A stretch of DNA of 8,352 nucleotides, taken from positions 5,344 to 13,695 of the forward strand of contig DMFR01000229.1 in NCBI GenBank assembly GCA_003450125.1, written 5' to 3'. A program made the translations under genes and the position numbers. The notes under the pieces are model-generated. The model was not told the DNA's origin. It was given only the letters and a program-made list of their open reading frames with translations, and did no database searches. Shown one piece after another: positions 6,391 through 8,352 of this stretch (positions are counted from its first letter, which is position 1; every line of letters begins with the position of its first letter). This DNA is from Prolixibacteraceae bacterium (lineage in GTDB: Bacteria > Bacteroidota > Bacteroidia > Bacteroidales > Prolixibacteraceae).

Positions 6391-7914
6391 TTATCTGTTT
6401 TTTTTATCCATGTCCTCAGTTACCTCATTTCGCTGAAGCTTCTGATGCATTTCTCTTCCTTTGTGAACGACGATCTCCACAATTTCCTCAATATCTTTTT
6501 TTGAAGTCCTGAAATTTACAATGCATGCCCTTAAGCAGTACTTTTCAGTTATGAGAGCGTTCGATAAAAACACTTCGCCACCATGCTGTAGTTCATTCAG
6601 CAATTTTTCATTCAAATTGTTTAAATATGCTTCATCCATCTTATGATCGTGCAAATAACCCAGGGGGATATATCTCAGGGTGGTAATGCTTAGGTTGTGG
6701 GTAACTGCCTCCAGTTCAGGATGTCTATTGGCCAATTCGAACAGCAGTTTTGCCAGCTCAATATCGTCGTTAATCATCTGAATGTATCCATCTTTTCCCA
6801 CCTGCTGCAAGGCCATCCATACCTTCAAGGCCCTGAAACCTCTGGAATTCTGAAGTCCATATTCATAATAATTCAGGGCAGGCTCCTCGAACTGGTTATT
6901 GAAATTGTAATATGTCGGGTGTGAACTAAAGGTATCGAGCAGATGCTGGGGATTTTTAACCAGAGTGCAGCCTACTTCAAGTGGAGCATAAAGCCATTTA
7001 TGGGGGTCGATGGCAATGGAATCAGCTTCTTCCAGGCCGTTGAACAGATCTTTTAGCCGGGGCAAAACAGCAGCGGGCATACCATAAGCCCCATCAATGT
7101 GGAACCATAACTCATAGGTTTTACAAACTGCAGCTATTTCCGACAGATTATCCACAGCCCCCGTACTCACATCGCCGGCATTTCCAACTACGATAAAAGG
7201 CTTTTTGCCTCTTTTTTTGTCCTTGTCGATGGCTTGTATTAACAGCTGGGTATTCATTTTATTACTGGCATCGGTAGGTATCCACCGGATGGCATTCAAG
7301 CCATGACCAAATAAAACAGCCGCCTTTTCAATCCAGGTATGTGTCGCTTTTGAGGCATAGATGAGCATTTTGGGAGAGGAATTGACAAGCCCGCTCTCTT
7401 TTATTCTTTTGGGTGATTTGGCTGTCCTGGCGGCTAAAAAGGCATTGAAATTGGCCATATTGCCCCCGCTTACCAATATTCCCCCATAAGTTGGTGAAAC
7501 ACCAATAAATTCTGCCAGCCATCGGATGGTTTGTTTTTCAATGGCAGTTGCCATGGGGCTTAAAATGTTGGCCCCTACATTGGGATTGATGGCCGCAGCC
7601 AGCAGATCAGCCAATGCACCGATAGGCGCTGCAGAGGAGGTGACATATCCCAAAAACTTCGGGTGTCCGTTCAGTAAAGAATGGTTCAGCAATAATTCTG
7701 TAGTCCTTGAAAATATTTGCGAAGCTGAAGTACCCGCTTCCGGCAAAGCGCCATTGCCTAAAATGGCTTGAATTTGGCTGGGTGTTTCACCCCAGGTGAC
7801 GGGCTTTTCTTCTATTGTCTCAATGAAGTAGGAAATCATATCGATCAATTGGTAGCCAATTCTCTTGAATTCATCATGGCTTATTTCCAGGGGTGTTTCA
7901 CGATTAATTGCCAT
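6391..7914 (-). CDS. PLP-dependent group II amino acid decarboxylase (aromatic-L-amino-acid decarboxylase-like)
   Basis: This 507-residue enzyme should remove the alpha-carboxyl group of an amino acid using pyridoxal phosphate in the cytoplasm. The PLP lysine is K306 in DPHKWLYAPLEVG. HIDGAYG holds the aspartate that contacts the pyridine nitrogen (D274) and A276; H192 in ATHTW is the likely ring-stacking histidine. HPKFLGY (84-90), the ALADLLAAAINPNVG segment and LVSGGNMANF (147-156) are also typical of the family, and the length is usual. The segment often written GTT..GA.D reads GNAGDVSTGAVD (244-255), a variant also expected in bacterial members. The substrate (aromatic amino acid, glutamate, aspartate or other) cannot be decided from this. 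The ATG at 7914 is the first in-frame start after a TGA at 7930-7932. It heads a probable two-gene unit with the SDR/DUF2867 gene 42 bases downstream, and is preceded by a long gene-free leader. Confidence 0.92.
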   Translation of the reverse strand: MAINRETPLEISHDEFKRIGYQLIDMISYFIETIEEKPVTWGETPSQIQAILGNGALPEAGTSASQIFSRTTELLLNHSLLNGHPKFLGYVTSSAAPIGALADLLAAAINPNVGANILSPMATAIEKQTIRWLAEFIGVSPTYGGILVSGGNMANFNAFLAARTAKSPKRIKESGLVNSSPKMLIYASKATHTWIEKAAVLFGHGLNAIRWIPTDASNKMNTQLLIQAIDKDKKRGKKPFIVVGNAGDVSTGAVDNLSEIAAVCKTYELWFHIDGAYGMPAAVLPRLKDLFNGLEEADSIAIDPHKWLYAPLEVGCTLVKNPQHLLDTFSSHPTYYNFNNQFEEPALNYYEYGLQNSRGFRALKVWMALQQVGKDGYIQMINDDIELAKLLFELANRHPELEAVTHNLSITTLRYIPLGYLHDHKMDEAYLNNLNEKLLNELQHGGEVFLSNALITEKYCLRACIVNFRTSKKDIEEIVEIVVHKGREMHQKLQRNEVTEDMDKKNR

Positions 7915-7999
7915 AAATTGATTTTTAATTCATTCATCATCAATCATTATTTCTAAGTTATAAATCTGTTCCGCCTGTGAGGTTGGATAAGATTTTACG

Positions 8000-8030
8000 G
8001 AAGGGCCGGCTGCAAAGGGAATATCCCTTC
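8000..8030 (-). promoter_or_regulatory. Two mutually exclusive hairpins in the decarboxylase leader
   Basis: Read on the minus strand, GAAGGG (8030-8025) can pair with either of two later segments. The nearer is CCCTT, giving the stem TCCCTT/AAGGGA (plus-strand 8024-8029 with 8015-8020) and a 3-base loop. The farther is CCCTTC (plus-strand 8000-8005), a 6-pair stem with a 19-base loop. Only one can form at a time, as in attenuators and riboswitches. No ligand-binding core that I recognise is present and no T-tract follows, so a regulatory role is inference. Confidence 0.3.
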
Positions 8031-8101
8031 ACGTGAGACAGGATAGTGGTCTGGATCATCCATTGACAAATTAGACAACCAAAATCAATAGGTGTAAGTT
8101 C

Positions 8102-8127
8102 AATTCAATCAGCAGGTTTTTTGAATT
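8102..8127. repeat. Inverted repeat AATTCAA / TTGAATT
   Basis: AATTCAA (8102-8108) and TTGAATT (8121-8127) form a 7-bp stem around a 12-base loop. The same heptamers overlap in the palindrome TTGAATTCAA at 8242-8251. If transcription starts from the promoter proposed at 8136-8167, this stem would lie at the very 5' end of the transcript. It could equally be an operator. Confidence 0.4.
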
Positions 8128-8135
8128 ATTTTAAA

Positions 8136-8167
8136 GAAAGATACTCAAAATAAATTGAAATGGCAAG
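8136..8167 (-). promoter_or_regulatory. Candidate Bacteroidota-type promoter for the decarboxylase unit
   Basis: On the minus strand, CTTG (8167-8164) stands for the -33 TTTG, followed after exactly 20 bases by TATCTTTC (8143-8136), which matches the -7 consensus TAnnTTTG at all defined positions but the last. Transcription would begin near 8129, giving an untranslated leader of about 215 bases before the ATG at 7914 that carries the hairpins at 8000-8030. This is the best promoter match I found in the window, but it was found by eye. Confidence 0.35.
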
Positions 8168-8352
8168 GGAAATTAGGCGAAATACACGGATGTTCAACTC
8201 TAAATAATGGTTAAAAAGAAAGGCATACTTCCTCATTTTTTTTGAATTCAATTGTATTGGGCTGGTAGTTCTCCGGTTGCAGGAAATACCAGCTCAGAAT
8301 AGAAGGAAAAAGGTGTATAATTTATTGGGAATTCGATTCAAGAACAAAAGCA

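Larger units (their letters stand above)
7915..8352. other. Gene-free leader/intergenic region upstream of the decarboxylase
   Basis: These 438 bases contain no convincing protein gene. Reading both strands I find only a 22-codon ORF (8063-7995, minus), a 36-codon ORF (8236-8126, minus) and a plus-strand frame open from 8208 to the window edge with no ATG. The stretch holds a candidate promoter, an inverted repeat at 8102-8127, a nested pair of hairpins at 8000-8030, the palindrome TCACGTGA (8029-8036) and the palindrome TTGAATTCAA (8242-8251). The part from 7980 to 8060 is much richer in G and C than its surroundings, which often marks a structured RNA or remnant coding sequence. The part from 8100 rightward is AT-rich. 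Confidence 0.6.

Noticed and set aside
8029..8036. TCACGTGA palindrome as a specific regulator site
   Set aside because: An isolated 8-bp palindrome is too little evidence, and part of it is already used by the nested hairpins and the 22-codon ORF.
8126..8236. Minus-strand 36-codon ORF with a hydrophobic middle
   Set aside because: It starts with ATG and has a VFRLISLAISIYF stretch, but it is short, AT-rich, overlaps the best promoter candidate and matches nothing I know. Chance is the likelier explanation.
8208..8352. Plus-strand frame open to the right edge, about 48 codons
   Set aside because: It has no ATG start, is rich in Lys, Leu and Phe as expected from AT-rich spacer, and shows no recognisable motif. 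It could be the start of a gene to the right, but nothing supports that.

Overview
The window looks like chromosomal DNA from a Bacteroidota (Bacteroidetes) bacterium. The strongest sign is the large secreted protein at the left, which ends in a type IX secretion (T9SS) C-terminal sorting domain, a system confined to that phylum. Supporting signs are the near absence of Shine-Dalgarno sequences, A-rich start regions, AT-rich spacers and moderate GC content in the genes. I cannot name the genus.

Layout. Bases 1-135 hold a probable terminator of a gene lying to the left, then the upstream region of a single plus-strand gene (136-2784). That gene encodes an 882-residue modular secreted polysaccharidase, best read as a family GH87 alpha-1,3-glucanase or mycodextranase. 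It converges, across a 48-bp gap, on a minus-strand block filling the rest of the window. In transcription order the block is: a PLP-dependent group II amino acid decarboxylase (7914-6391), a YbjT-like SDR/DUF2867 protein 42 bp behind it (6348-4936), a 216-bp AT-rich spacer packed with short repeats, an unrecognised 225-residue protein (4719-4042), and a soluble PAS histidine kinase 12 bp behind that (4029-2833). The right end (7915-8352) has no convincing gene. It looks like a leader region for the decarboxylase, with a candidate promoter, several short inverted repeats and a 22-codon upstream ORF.

How the genes may work together. The glucan hydrolase acts alone outside the cell and has no PUL partners (no SusC/SusD) here. 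The decarboxylase and SDR protein are probably co-transcribed, but neither substrate can be read from sequence. The 225-residue protein and the kinase form a tight pair in the same reading frame, so the former may be a partner of the kinase. No response regulator is present. I see no CRISPR array, transposase, tRNA, rRNA or phage gene, and no clear new multi-gene system. The spots most worth a second look are the decarboxylase leader, the repeat spacer at 4720-4935, the unknown-protein/kinase pair and the domain architecture of the GH87-like enzyme.
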